From: G958295935 sp965224235
Lineage (GTDB): Bacteria; Chloroflexota; Dehalococcoidia; Lucifugimonadales; Lucifugimonadaceae
DNA: 64,000 nt
Direction: 5' to 3'
Assembly: GCA_965224235.1 (NCBI GenBank)
Contig: CBDCYP010000002.1
Coordinates: 868,001-932,000 of the forward strand
The notes below the pieces were generated by a model. That model saw only the letters and a list, made by a program, of their open reading frames with translations, was not told the DNA's origin and did no database searches. The position numbers and the translations under genes were made by a program. Positions within the stretch are counted from its first letter, which is position 1. The number at the start of each line of letters is the position of its first letter. Positions 1-9,126 of the stretch are shown here, one piece after another.

Positions 1-2
1 GA

Positions 3-869
3 GGGTTCACACTTCCTCTGCTGGTGCGGTACATAGACGTGTTCGGCTGGCGGGACGTGTTATTCGCCGTCGGCGTCGGTTTCTGGATCATGGGCATTCC
101 GGCGATCATCCTCGCCCGCCGTCGGCCGGAGGACTTCGGGCAGTTGCCCGACGGAGACAAGGAGACGGTCGACGCCGCGGAAGCGACGGCCGGCCGCCGG
201 CGCGTTAGTATGCGGCGTGAGGCGGCGTTTGGCATTCGGCAGGCCCTGCGGACGCCGTTCTTCTGGCAGCTTGGCATAGCGAGCAGTCTTGGTCAGTTGG
301 TCAGTTCCACCAACCTGCTGCATTTAGCGGCGCTGCGGGACTTTGGGGTGTCGCCGGGAATAGCGGCGTTGGCTGCCGGCGCAATCGCTTTCGGTGATCT
401 GGCAGGTCGGGGGGGCACGGCGTTGGTTGGAGACCGCTTCGACAAGCGCCATCTCCTGGCCTGGACGTTTTTCATCCAGATGCTGGGAGTCCTCAGCCTG
501 GCATTGGTGAACGCGGAGGTGTTCGGCGTCTCCCTTGGAATGGCGACGCTGCCGGTGTTCGTCATAATGTTCGGCATGGGATTCGGCGCGTCCGTGCCGT
601 TGCGTCTCGCGATAATCGCCGACTACTTCGGCAGACGGAACTACGGATCGATAGTCGGCCTGATCAGTTCAGTGAACGCCCTCTTCGGCGCGGCCGGGCC
701 GGTGTTCGTGGGACTAATGTTCGACGTGACCGATAGCTACCGGCCGGCGTTTATGGTGCTGTTCATATTGCCGGCAATAGCAATCCCATTAACGTTGACC
801 CTCGAACGCCCAGGCCGCGTTGCCGCCAGGTCCCGCCGTTCTGCCCGCGCATCCGGGCGGCGTGAGTGA
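3..869 (+). CDS. MFS transporter, C-terminal part (cut by left window edge)
   Basis: The reading frame is open from base 3, so the GTG at 24 is unlikely to be the true start and the N-terminal helices lie outside the window. What remains has about eight hydrophobic segments and the usual MFS sequence feel: a GWRD segment entering a membrane helix, then a charged central loop of about 60 residues (residues 40-75 from the GTG), then the six-helix C-terminal half with the GDRFDKR motif typical of the loop between helices 8 and 9. Such proteins move small organic solutes across the inner membrane, often with proton coupling. The substrate cannot be read from the sequence. The Arg-rich C-terminal tail is cytoplasmic by the positive-inside rule. 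A 183-bp gap separates it from dnaE. Confidence 0.85.
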   Translation, partial: GFTLPLLVRYIDVFGWRDVLFAVGVGFWIMGIPAIILARRRPEDFGQLPDGDKETVDAAEATAGRRRVSMRREAAFGIRQALRTPFFWQLGIASSLGQLVSSTNLLHLAALRDFGVSPGIAALAAGAIAFGDLAGRGGTALVGDRFDKRHLLAWTFFIQMLGVLSLALVNAEVFGVSLGMATLPVFVIMFGMGFGASVPLRLAIIADYFGRRNYGSIVGLISSVNALFGAAGPVFVGLMFDVTDSYRPAFMVLFILPAIAIPLTLTLERPGRVAARSRRSARASGRRE

Positions 870-1052
870 AGGGGTGTGGGGGAGGAGCTTTTTGACCGCC
901 TGCCGGATGGCCGATGTTGGCCCCCGGCGTCTCGACTAGGGGGACTTGTCAGGCTATAGTCCGGACACCGCCTTTGCAGACTTTTCGCGCCCGCGTGTAG
1001 CCCAGTCCGACGCCCCGGTGGCAGACCCGGGCCGAGCAAACAAGGAGTTCCC

Positions 1053-4000
1053 GTGACCGCAGCCGTGGGGCAGTTTGTCCATCTTCATAACCACTCCGAG
1101 TACAGCCTGCTCGACGGCTTGAGCCGGCTCGATCAGATGGCGGCCAGAGCTGCCGAACTCGGCATGCCGGCCATCGCCCTTACCGATCACGGCAACGTTC
1201 ACGGCGCAATCGACTTCTATCAGGCGTGCAAGGCGCAGGGCGTCAAACCGATAATCGGGGTCGAGGGGTATGTCGCGCCCGGCAGCCGCTTCGTTAAGGA
1301 TTCGAACGACCGTTTCCCACACCACCTGACCGTGCTTGCCCAGACGCAGACGGGATACCGCAACCTCCTGCGGCTCGTTTCGGCTGCGCACCTCGAAGGC
1401 TTCTACTATCGCCCCCGGATGGATCGGGAGGTTCTGGCCCGGCACAACGAAGGTCTGATTGTCCTGTCGGGCTGCCCGTCCGGCGAGCTCGCAAAACTAA
1501 TTGCCGGCGGCAATGACGCCGAAGCGGTAAAGGTCGTCGATTGGTATCGCGAGGTGTTCGACGGCCGGTACTACCTCGAACTGATGCATCACGACGGCGT
1601 GGACAACCTGCACGTCATCAACCGCGGGCTGATGCGTATCGCCGCCGATACCGGTGTTCCGGTGGTTGCGACCAACGACGCGCACTACGTGATGAAAGCA
1701 CAAGCGCCGCTTCAAGACGTGCTGACGTGCATCCAGACCAACTCAAACCTGGATGACCCGAAACGCCTCCGCATGACGGACGACTCGTACTACCTGAAAT
1801 CCGCCGATGAGATGGCGGCCATTTGGCAGGAGACGCCGGAGGCGGCGCACAACACACTGCGCATTGCGGAGTCGTGCGAGGTGGAGATCGACTTCGGGGT
1901 CACCCTGTTGCCGCACTACCCCGTGCCGGAGGGCATGACGTCGATGAGCTACCTGCGCCAGCTATGCGCGGAAGGGCTGCGACGCCGTTTTCCGGCGCCG
2001 ACGCCGGAGGTGGCAGCCCGGCTGGAGTACGAACTCGAAGTGGTCGAGAAGACCGATTTTGAGGACTACTTCCTCGTTGTTTGGGACATATTCAAGTTTG
2101 TAAACCGCCGCCGCATCCTGTCGGCTGTGCGCGGCAGCGCAGCCGCAAGCCTGGTCCTGTACTGCCTTGAGGTCACCGAGATCAACCCGTTGGAGCACAG
2201 CCTCGTATTCGAGCGATTCCTTAATGTCGAGCGCAAGGAGATGCCCGACATCGACATGGACTTCCAGGACGACCGCCGGGAAGAGGTGATCCGCTACTGC
2301 GTCGAACGTTACGGCCGCGAGCACGTGGCGCAGATCATCACGTTTGGCACTCTGGGCGCGAGGGCGGCGCTGCGGGACGTTGCCCGGGCATTGAACCTTG
2401 GAAACCCTGCCGGCGACAGACTGGCGAGAATGATCCCGACCCGGCTCGGAATAACACTCGCGGATGCGCTCAAAGAGAACTCCGAATTAAGGAATCTGCG
2501 GGAAAACGACGAGACGAGCAGGCGAATCATCGACACCGCGCAGGACCTCGAAGGGGCTGTCCGGCACGCATCGACCCACGCGGCAGGGGTTGTTATCTCA
2601 GAGGACCCGCTCACAGACTACGTCGCCTTGCAGCGCTCTACTTCCGATGACGATGACGCTCCGCCAACCACGCAGTTCGCCATGGGGCCGGTCGCGAGCG
2701 TCGGTCTGCTCAAGATGGATTTCCTCGGCCTGACCAACCTGACGATTCTGGACAGCGCCATGGCTTTAATTGCGGAGAACCGCGGCGAGCAGATATCCCT
2801 TGCCGAATTACCAGTGGACGATCAGAGGACGTTCGACCTGCTCTCGTCCGGCGAGACGTTCGGCGTGTTCCAGCTTGAAGGCGGAGGCATGCGCCGCAAC
2901 ATCCGCCTGCTGCAGCCGAACTCGATCGCCGACGTCTCCGCCATGATCGCGCTGTACCGGCCGGGGCCGATGGAGCACATAAACACGTTCGTCGAGGCGA
3001 AGCACGGGCGGGCGGCGATCCAGTACCCCCATGAGGGGCTCAAGGAGATTCTGGAGGAGACGTACGGAGTCATCGTCTACCAGGACCAGGTTTTGTTGAT
3101 CGCCCAGGAGTTCGGCGGCTACACCCTCGGCGAGGCCGACATTCTCCGAAAGGCTATGGGCAAGAAGATCCCCGAGGTAATGGCGGCAGAGCGTGACAAG
3201 TTCATCGCCGGGGCGCAACGGAAGGGTTATTCAGCCGGCATCGCGACCCGCATCTTCGATCTGATCGAGCCATTCGCCGGATACGCATTCAACAAGGCGC
3301 ACAGCATCAGCTACGCCATGATCGCCTACTGGACGGCGTACTTCAGGGCGAACTATCCGACGGAGTATTTCGCCGCGTTGCTCAACGCCGCCACCGGCAA
3401 CTCGGACAAGGTGGGGGACTGCGTGCGGGAGGCGCGTCGCAACAGGATCGACGTCCGGCTGCCGGACGTTAATAAGTCGACGGCGTCGTTTGCCATTGAA
3501 CACACAGACGGGAATGAGACGGCGATCCGCTTCGGCCTGGCCGCGGTAAAGAACGTCGGTCAGGCCGCCGTGACTCCGATAGTGGAGTCCCGCAAGGAAG
3601 GCGGACCGTTTACGTCGCTTGAGGACTTCTGCCGGCGGGTAGATTTCCCGGCGCTGAACAGCCTTGCCATGGAGAGCCTGATCAAGGTGGGCGCGTTCGA
3701 TTCGCTGGGACACCGGGGCGGTCTGGTAGAGGCGTCTGAACGCATCATGGCCCTGGGACAGCGACAAACCCGGTTGCGTGAATCGGGCCAAACCAGCATG
3801 TTTGATCTTTTCGGCGAAAACTCGCCGGTTCCCATACCTGAAATCGAGATTCCGGTCACAGACGATGTGAGCGACCGGGAACGCACGAAATGGGAAAAGG
3901 AGATGTTGGGAGTGGAACTCACCGAGAGCAATTTCACCCGCGAGATGTACACAATGTCGGACCGGTTCGTGGTATTCGCGGCTGATCTGTCCGGCGATAA

Positions 4001-4706
4001 GGCTGGTCAGACTGTGCACGCGCTGGGTCAAATTGCGGACGTCAGAAGCCGCACGACACGGCAGGGCAAGCAGTTCCTCGCAATGTCGCTTCAACTCCTC
4101 GACGGCGGAGTCGAGTTGGTGGTCTGGCCGAATGTTCTCGAAACGACGGGAGGCCTGTGGGAAGAAGGCAAATACCTGACCGCAAAGGGACAGGTCCGTG
4201 AATGGGACGGCCGGGTGTCGATATCCGTTGAGGAGGCCAGGGAGTTCATCATGCCCGGGACCGGAGAGACGGACAGACGCCCCGGTCGCGCGGAACCGTT
4301 GACGAGCCCTCCTCCTCCGCCTCAGTTCGAAAGCCCTGCCCCGGCCTTGGGCAATGGCGGCGCAGGACCGTCGCCCAAATACATCGTTGCCGAGTCGGCT
4401 GCGGGTCTTGCCGCTATCTCGACGGCGAGTGCTGCGCCTCCGACGGCGTCCGGAGGCGTGACGGTGCGGCTCAGGGAAAGCGGACACCTGGCGGAAGACA
4501 GGGGCACGCTGGAAGACGTGGTGCGTCTGTTGCTCAACTATCGTGGTGAAACGCCTGTCACTCTGGAGGTCGCCACCAACGGCAACGTGGTCAAGCTCGA
4601 CATGCCATTTGCAAAAGTCGACCCGTGCGGCGAGCTTAAATCGAAATTGGCGGAACTCGTGGGGGACGACAACGTGGCGATTCCTTCGATGGCGAACGGT
4701 GGGTGA
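1053..4706 (+). CDS. dnaE: DNA polymerase III alpha subunit
   Basis: This is the replicative polymerase subunit, 1217 aa, close to the usual 1150-1200 for DnaE. The N-terminal PHP domain opens with HLHNHSEYSLLDG (residues 10-22). The palm carries the catalytic acidic motif PDIDMDF (about residue 397) and KMDFLGL (about residue 554). After the helix-hairpin-helix region comes an OB-fold (ALGQIADVRSRTTRQGKQF, about residue 990). A Pro/Ala-rich linker then leads to a small conserved C-terminal domain. The GTG start at 1053 is supported by AAGGAG at 1042-1047. The extreme 3' end, from about 4650, is the first unit of a 137-bp tandem repeat that continues into the next gene. The true C-terminus is therefore the first stop, but the surrounding sequence has been duplicated. 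No polC or separate proofreading gene is seen nearby. Confidence 0.97.
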   Translation: MTAAVGQFVHLHNHSEYSLLDGLSRLDQMAARAAELGMPAIALTDHGNVHGAIDFYQACKAQGVKPIIGVEGYVAPGSRFVKDSNDRFPHHLTVLAQTQTGYRNLLRLVSAAHLEGFYYRPRMDREVLARHNEGLIVLSGCPSGELAKLIAGGNDAEAVKVVDWYREVFDGRYYLELMHHDGVDNLHVINRGLMRIAADTGVPVVATNDAHYVMKAQAPLQDVLTCIQTNSNLDDPKRLRMTDDSYYLKSADEMAAIWQETPEAAHNTLRIAESCEVEIDFGVTLLPHYPVPEGMTSMSYLRQLCAEGLRRRFPAPTPEVAARLEYELEVVEKTDFEDYFLVVWDIFKFVNRRRILSAVRGSAAASLVLYCLEVTEINPLEHSLVFERFLNVERKEMPDIDMDFQDDRREEVIRYCVERYGREHVAQIITFGTLGARAALRDVARALNLGNPAGDRLARMIPTRLGITLADALKENSELRNLRENDETSRRIIDTAQDLEGAVRHASTHAAGVVISEDPLTDYVALQRSTSDDDDAPPTTQFAMGPVASVGLLKMDFLGLTNLTILDSAMALIAENRGEQISLAELPVDDQRTFDLLSSGETFGVFQLEGGGMRRNIRLLQPNSIADVSAMIALYRPGPMEHINTFVEAKHGRAAIQYPHEGLKEILEETYGVIVYQDQVLLIAQEFGGYTLGEADILRKAMGKKIPEVMAAERDKFIAGAQRKGYSAGIATRIFDLIEPFAGYAFNKAHSISYAMIAYWTAYFRANYPTEYFAALLNAATGNSDKVGDCVREARRNRIDVRLPDVNKSTASFAIEHTDGNETAIRFGLAAVKNVGQAAVTPIVESRKEGGPFTSLEDFCRRVDFPALNSLAMESLIKVGAFDSLGHRGGLVEASERIMALGQRQTRLRESGQTSMFDLFGENSPVPIPEIEIPVTDDVSDRERTKWEKEMLGVELTESNFTREMYTMSDRFVVFAADLSGDKAGQTVHALGQIADVRSRTTRQGKQFLAMSLQLLDGGVELVVWPNVLETTGGLWEEGKYLTAKGQVREWDGRVSISVEEAREFIMPGTGETDRRPGRAEPLTSPPPPPQFESPAPALGNGGAGPSPKYIVAESAAGLAAISTASAAPPTASGGVTVRLRESGHLAEDRGTLEDVVRLLLNYRGETPVTLEVATNGNVVKLDMPFAKVDPCGELKSKLAELVGDDNVAIPSMANGG

Positions 4707-5066
4707 CTGTCGGTAATGAGTGTGCCTGAATCGAGCGATCGGCGATGAAGTGGGTGGTTTTCGCAACCGCGCCGGACCAGATCATGGCGGAGCTGGTGGG
4801 CGCCGACAACGTGGCGATTCCTTCGATGGCGAACGGTGGGTGACTGTCGGTAATGAGTGTGCCTGAATCGAGCGATCGGCGATGAAGTGGGTAGTTTTTG
4901 CAACCGCGCCGGACCAGATCATGGCGGAGCTGGTGGGCGCCGACAACGTGGCGATTCCTTCGATGGCGAACGGTGGGTGACTGTCGGTAATGAGTGTGCC
5001 TGAATCGAGCGATCGGCGATGAAGTGGGTAGTTTTTGCAACCGCGCCGGACCAGATCATGGCGGAA
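4668..5066 (+). repeat. 137-bp tandem repeat spanning the dnaE / DUF2007 gene junction (about 3 copies)
   Basis: Units start at 4668, 4805 and 4942, spaced exactly 137 bp, and the third ends near 5066. Each unit holds the last codons and stop of dnaE, the 38-bp spacer and the first 14-15 codons of the DUF2007 gene. Joining of units makes two identical-frame 32-codon chimeric ORFs (4745-4843 and 4882-4980) that begin as DUF2007 and end as DnaE. Units differ at a few bases (for example gtggttttc versus gtagttttt), so they have had time to diverge or came from imperfect assembly. Confidence 0.9.
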
Positions 5067-5258
5067 ATGTGGGTGCAGTTGGTGCGTTCAGAAGGCATCC
5101 CCTGCCGCCTCCAACCGGGGGACACAACGAACTTCCTCGGCGTATCTGCGACTCCCGTGCGTCTAATGACCCTGGAAATGGACGCTAAGCGCGCCGCTCA
5201 AATTCTCGAACGCCCGGCTGAGACCGGGGATGACGAAGAGTTGTGCGGGGAAGGGTGA
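5019..5258 (+). CDS. DUF2007-family small protein
   Basis: This 79-aa protein begins MKWVVFATAPDQIMAEMW and has the pattern of the DUF2007 (putative signal-transducing) family. That family is a small alpha/beta ferredoxin-like fold related to PII-type domains: a short strand, a helix that covers about residues 11-26 (IMAEMWVQLVRSEGIPC), and a later V-x-V/L strand followed by a helix with AKRAAQILE. Its molecular function is not known. The ATG at 5019 lies inside the last unit of the 137-bp repeat, so its first 14-15 codons are present twice more upstream as fusions to the dnaE tail. It ends just before the element B repeat. Confidence 0.75.
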   Translation: MKWVVFATAPDQIMAEMWVQLVRSEGIPCRLQPGDTTNFLGVSATPVRLMTLEMDAKRAAQILERPAETGDDEELCGEG

Positions 5259-5286
5259 TTGCCTGATTGGGGACGGACCCGCGAAC

Positions 5287-5567
5287 GGAGACCTTTGCAT
5301 AACTAGCCCCCCGACCAGTGATTCCTCACTCCATGTCACCCTGAGTACCGCTCATGTCACCCCGAGCGAAGCTCCTGTCACCCCGAGCGCCGCCCATGTC
5401 ACCCCGAGCGAAGCCGAGGGGCTGGGTAAGAGGGGCCGGGCATGCCGCCCATGTCACCCTGAGCGAAGCCGAAGGGTCTGGGTAAGAGGGGCGGGGCATG
5501 CCATCTGGATGGCTTGGGTCCTTCGCAACATACAAATGACACGTGTCGAGGTTACGCAAAGGTCTCC
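5287..5567. repeat. Element B: 281-bp repeat with 17-bp terminal inverted repeats (MITE-like)
   Basis: The ends are GGAGACCTTTGCATAAC (5287-5303) and GTTACGCAAAGGTCTCC (5551-5567), which match at 16 of 17 positions when inverted. The interior is noncoding and built from GTCACCCTGAGCGAAGC-type motifs. It fills the whole gap between the DUF2007 gene and the helicase gene. Diverged or interrupted relatives are at 15216-15530, 27866-31288 and 46404-48145. Confidence 0.75.
5334..5506. repeat. Nested 21-bp and 55-bp tandem repeats inside element B
   Basis: TGTCACC starts recur at 5334, 5355, 5376 and 5397, exactly 21 bp apart, each followed by a CTGAG/CCGAG plus GC-rich tail. The last unit is extended to 55 bp (5397-5451) and then duplicated (5452-5506), each time ending in GGGTAAGAGGGG and GGCATGCC. 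There are no unique spacers, so it is not a CRISPR array. Confidence 0.8.
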
Positions 5568-5634
5568 GAACGCGGGGTAGGCAGTTCGACCGGCCCATTG
5601 AAAACTTGGTTTCTGGGTCGGGTTCGGTGATCGG

Positions 5635-7794
5635 CTACGCCTGGGCATTTTCATCCAACTTCCCCATCCCCGTTTGACCATGTAAGGGCGGCGGTTCCAG
5701 GCCGAAAAGCCCGAAAAGCTCTTCGCTGCTCATTTGTGCGGACAGATCCAGCGACACGTCATCCACGAGTTGATCAAACAGGGCCTGTTTCCGCTCCAGA
5801 ATCGCGTCGATGCGTTCTTCGATAGTTCCGGCGCAGGAATACTTGATGACGTTGACTTTGACCGTCTGGCCCATGCGGTGGCTCCGGTCTTCGGCTTGGC
5901 GCTCTACTGCGGGGTTCCACCAGCGGTCCAGGTGGAACACGTAAGACGCCTCTTGCAGGTTCAAGCCCAAGCCTCCGACGCGCAGCGATAGAATCAGCGC
6001 CTTGTGCTCGTTGCCGGTCTTGAATCGTTCGATGATGTCGACTCGCTCATACTGTGGTATGTCGCCAGTCATCGAAAGTGGAGTGAACTCGTGCAGGAAG
6101 TTCGCTGCCGCCGCTACACCGGACGTGTCGTTCGTATACTGCGAGAACACCAGCGCCTTGTGGCCCTGGGCCGTCAATTGATCCAACCGGTCTTTGATGT
6201 CGTCCAATTTGCTCGACTTGCCGGTCTTGGGGTCGGCGTTGCAGATCTGCTTCAGGCGGGTTATGAGTTCCAGAACGTGTTGGACGCCGACCTCGGCGCC
6301 CAGAGATTTCAGATAGACGATTCCGTCCTGCTCGGCCTTATCGTAGCTGCGGCGCTGCCTGGAGCTCAGGTCAATGGGTATCTTGGCTACCTGTTTTGGG
6401 GGGAGGTCGTCCAGGACTTCCCCCTTCTTGCGCCGGAGTTGCAACTCGCGGTGCCGCTCTTGTAATTCCACTCCGGGCCGATACCGCTTCGGCGTTTCGG
6501 AAACGTCGTAGTCGACGAACTCCAGAATAGAGGCCAACTCTTCTTCATGGTTCTCAATCGGGGTACCGGTCAGTGCCCAGGAACGCGTTCTCCTCAATCC
6601 CTTCAACGCGTTGCTGGTATCGTTGCGGTTCTTGATGCGCTGGGCTTCGTCGGCCACCACAACGTCCCAGTTTTTTCGGAGCGGCGGGGATTGGGCGCCG
6701 CCGAAATCCGAGCGCAAGGTATCGTAACTGACCAGGGTTACGTCTCTGTCCGCCGCCCACTGCCAGGATCGGTCGGCTGCGGAACCGCGGATGATGATGG
6801 CGGAAAGTTCGGGGGCCCATTTATCGATCTCACCCCGCCACTGGTCTAACAGGCTGGCGGGGGCCGCCAACAAGCACGACTTAACTTCGCCACGCTCCCG
6901 GAGAATCCTGAAGGCGGCGATGGCCTGGATCGTCTTGCCCAAGCCCATATCGTCGGCCAGAAGCAAACGGTGGTTGTCCAGCAACGCCCGGACGCCGTCT
7001 CGCTGAAATGGCATCAACTCTCCCGGCCAATTCAATTGAAAATCTTGACCGCGTTCCAGAGGAGCGGCTAGCGCCGCCCACAGCCTCTCCGCCAACGTCA
7101 GATCGGACCGTGGGGTGACAGGAATTGTCTTTTGGACGGATTCCTGGGCCGCCTGGGAACGAACTGCGGCATATTCCGTAAGCTCATGCAGCGGGGAAAG
7201 GCTGATTACAGTCACTAGTCCGCTAATCCCCATCACGGCTTCCAGACGCTCGTCTTCAAACGCCACGGCGAGGGCCTTTTCGGCCCGATCGAACGGTTCG
7301 AAGGGGTTGCGCCGCCCCATTACTTCGGCGAGAAGCCGGCTCGAGGGAGATTCCCCGCGGGGCTGTTCTGATAGCCAGTGCATTTCGAATCGATCATTAG
7401 AGTTGGACGGGTCGCCGTTTTCAATCGCGTCGCGGGTAAAGGTCCCGGAATTTCTGATGCGGCAGAGAGGCGGGCGAACCCTGATATCACCGGCGAACAT
7501 GCTCGTCGGCAATTCATCGGCCAAACCAAATATCAGCGTCGGCGAAGAAGTGGCGGATTGAATCAACGATTTCAAAAGAGACGACAGAGCATCTGGCCCG
7601 ATGGTTCCGCGTCGCCTCGGGAGCCCATTCCGGTCCGCGCGGGCGAAGCAGAAGTCCAGCGGCTCACCCACGCCCGACGTCTGAAATAGCGCGGCCCGAA
7701 CGCCTGTGCCGCCCACTTCTTCGACTAACCGGAGCCAGGCTACTGCCTCGGAGGGGTTGCTCTCCGTGCGCAAGTCGTCGAAGAGAATCGGCAA
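5635..7794 (-). CDS. SNF2-family DNA helicase/translocase of the four-gene cassette
   Basis: This 719-aa protein is the last gene of a four-gene minus-strand cassette. The first 255 residues are unassigned. From about 263 it is a full SF2/SNF2 motor: Q-like FQRDGVRALL, Walker A DDMGLGKT (281-288), DEAQ box (VVADEAQRIKN, about 385), motif III ALTGTPIEN, and the C-terminal RecA lobe with VGGLGLNLQEA, DRWWNP and the arginine-finger motif RSHRMGQ (about 640). No nuclease domain is recognisable. SNF2 motors of this kind translocate double-stranded DNA and occur in BREX (brxHI), DISARM and Shango-type defence systems. Only 12 bp separate it from the ATPase gene upstream, so they are probably co-transcribed. 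A role in DNA surveillance or defence is inferred from the neighbours; a repair or chromatin role is possible. Confidence 0.88.
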   Translation of the reverse strand: MPILFDDLRTESNPSEAVAWLRLVEEVGGTGVRAALFQTSGVGEPLDFCFARADRNGLPRRRGTIGPDALSSLLKSLIQSATSSPTLIFGLADELPTSMFAGDIRVRPPLCRIRNSGTFTRDAIENGDPSNSNDRFEMHWLSEQPRGESPSSRLLAEVMGRRNPFEPFDRAEKALAVAFEDERLEAVMGISGLVTVISLSPLHELTEYAAVRSQAAQESVQKTIPVTPRSDLTLAERLWAALAAPLERGQDFQLNWPGELMPFQRDGVRALLDNHRLLLADDMGLGKTIQAIAAFRILRERGEVKSCLLAAPASLLDQWRGEIDKWAPELSAIIIRGSAADRSWQWAADRDVTLVSYDTLRSDFGGAQSPPLRKNWDVVVADEAQRIKNRNDTSNALKGLRRTRSWALTGTPIENHEEELASILEFVDYDVSETPKRYRPGVELQERHRELQLRRKKGEVLDDLPPKQVAKIPIDLSSRQRRSYDKAEQDGIVYLKSLGAEVGVQHVLELITRLKQICNADPKTGKSSKLDDIKDRLDQLTAQGHKALVFSQYTNDTSGVAAAANFLHEFTPLSMTGDIPQYERVDIIERFKTGNEHKALILSLRVGGLGLNLQEASYVFHLDRWWNPAVERQAEDRSHRMGQTVKVNVIKYSCAGTIEERIDAILERKQALFDQLVDDVSLDLSAQMSSEELFGLFGLEPPPLHGQTGMGKLDENAQA

Positions 7795-7805
7795 GATGGC
7801 ATCTC

Positions 7806-9110
7806 TCAGGCGGGAGGATCAGTCGGCCGCTGCCCGTTGTCGTCGGCGTGGTCTTTGGATTCCCGTTCCAAGTCGACATTCTCTTTGTAGGAGTGTTGGA
7901 ACACGTTGCCCACGGTTTCGGGGCGAGAGTCAGGGTAAAGCCGCAAGAGATCCCACTCATTGATCGCGGCGCGGACTTGGTAGCGCATTCGCCCCCATAT
8001 ACCGGCGCCGCCAACCCTTCCCGCCTGTTCAGGAGCTCTCCAGTCGTAGGCGGCGTCGTAGATCTCCCGCATCCTATTCACCGTGCCCTGAACATCGTCA
8101 TGGGTGGGCGTATTCAAGGGCGTACATGTGCGTTCGAGCAGGCGCATACCGGTTTCGGCTCGGGCCACCTTATCGCCATGGCGGGTCTTCAATTTCGCGG
8201 CCACGTAATCGCGGTCCTTCTTTTCGCCGTCCGGGCTGATGATTGCGGAAGCAAAGTCATCCGCGACGGCGCCTACCACCACAAGCCCTGGATACGTCTC
8301 ATCAGTGGTCTGTCCGAGCCAACGGGACAACTCGGCGTAGGACCGGCCCCGCTGAAGGATGGAGTACGAACCGACCAACTCGATCTCGTCCAGCAACACT
8401 ACCCAACCTTTATAACCCGCGGCCTTGATCAACTCGACAACAAAGCGCAGGCGCTGCGGCGGCAATTCGGCGGCCTTGGGGGCACGAAATGAGTAGCTTT
8501 TCATCTGCCCAATCTGCCGAAGGCCGCGTGTTACCCGCGTTTTCAAGAGTCTGTCACCCGCCCAGAAGTTCTCGATATCGCTGTTCAAATCGAGGTCCAT
8601 CGACCGTTCGTGGACAAGCAGACTTGCCGGGAACATCTGGCTCAGACCATTGGATTTAGTGTCGTTCGCCCACTGGAAGAAATTACCGTACTGAAAAGAA
8701 TCCGGTTTGATCGCCTGCCCCAACTCTTCAATCAATCGACCGTTGCGATCTGGCATGCGGCCGTTGTCCACGGCTGACTTGAACATCTTGCCCAAGTCAT
8801 AGAAAGGAGTTTCCTTGCTGATCGCCACTTTGCTACAGACGAATCCTTGGGAGAGGGCCTGATGTTCCAGATGGGTGAGCAAGTGAGACTTGCCGGCGCC
8901 GAAATCGCCGGAGACCAACATTCCCAAAGCGCCGGGCGGAGCGTCATCTCTGTCGGCAGCCCGGGTCAATAAGTCTTTGAATCGACTTTCGGCTTTGGGC
9001 TGGTTGCAACCCAGCAATTTAACTGCCTCACTGTTCGGCACGCCATTGCGAAGAGCCTCCAGCGCCCGGCGGTAAAAGAGTGAGCTATGTTCATCAACGT
9101 TAGCTAACAC
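7806..9110 (-). CDS. BrxD/DUF2791-like P-loop ATPase (BREX-type ATP-binding domain)
   Basis: The protein has the DUF2791 signature found in BrxD and relatives: ALEALRNGVPN, KLLGCNQP, then Walker A SGDFGAGKSHLL (about 67-78), the SKETPFYDLGKMF segment and Walker B VVLLDEIELVG (about 237-247). I place the start at the GTG at 9110, preceded by GGAGGA just after the upstream stop. An ATG at 9182 would add 24 residues and overlap the upstream gene by 56 bp, and the conserved family sequence begins after the GTG. Homologues act as AAA-like ATPases in BREX type 2 and in helicase-linked defence clusters, possibly loading or gating the helicase. Here it sits directly before the SNF2 gene. The C-terminus is polar and family-atypical. 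Confidence 0.85.
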   Translation of the reverse strand: MLANVDEHSSLFYRRALEALRNGVPNSEAVKLLGCNQPKAESRFKDLLTRAADRDDAPPGALGMLVSGDFGAGKSHLLTHLEHQALSQGFVCSKVAISKETPFYDLGKMFKSAVDNGRMPDRNGRLIEELGQAIKPDSFQYGNFFQWANDTKSNGLSQMFPASLLVHERSMDLDLNSDIENFWAGDRLLKTRVTRGLRQIGQMKSYSFRAPKAAELPPQRLRFVVELIKAAGYKGWVVLLDEIELVGSYSILQRGRSYAELSRWLGQTTDETYPGLVVVGAVADDFASAIISPDGEKKDRDYVAAKLKTRHGDKVARAETGMRLLERTCTPLNTPTHDDVQGTVNRMREIYDAAYDWRAPEQAGRVGGAGIWGRMRYQVRAAINEWDLLRLYPDSRPETVGNVFQHSYKENVDLERESKDHADDNGQRPTDPPA

Positions 9111-9126
9111 TTCGCCCCGTTCCTCC

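Noticed and set aside
3231..4766. 511-codon frame on the minus strand under dnaE
   Set aside because: Antisense to a certain gene in GC-rich DNA; composition is Arg/His biased and it contains no domain.
5334..5506. CRISPR array
   Set aside because: The repeats are contiguous 21-bp and 55-bp units without unique spacers, and no cas gene is present.
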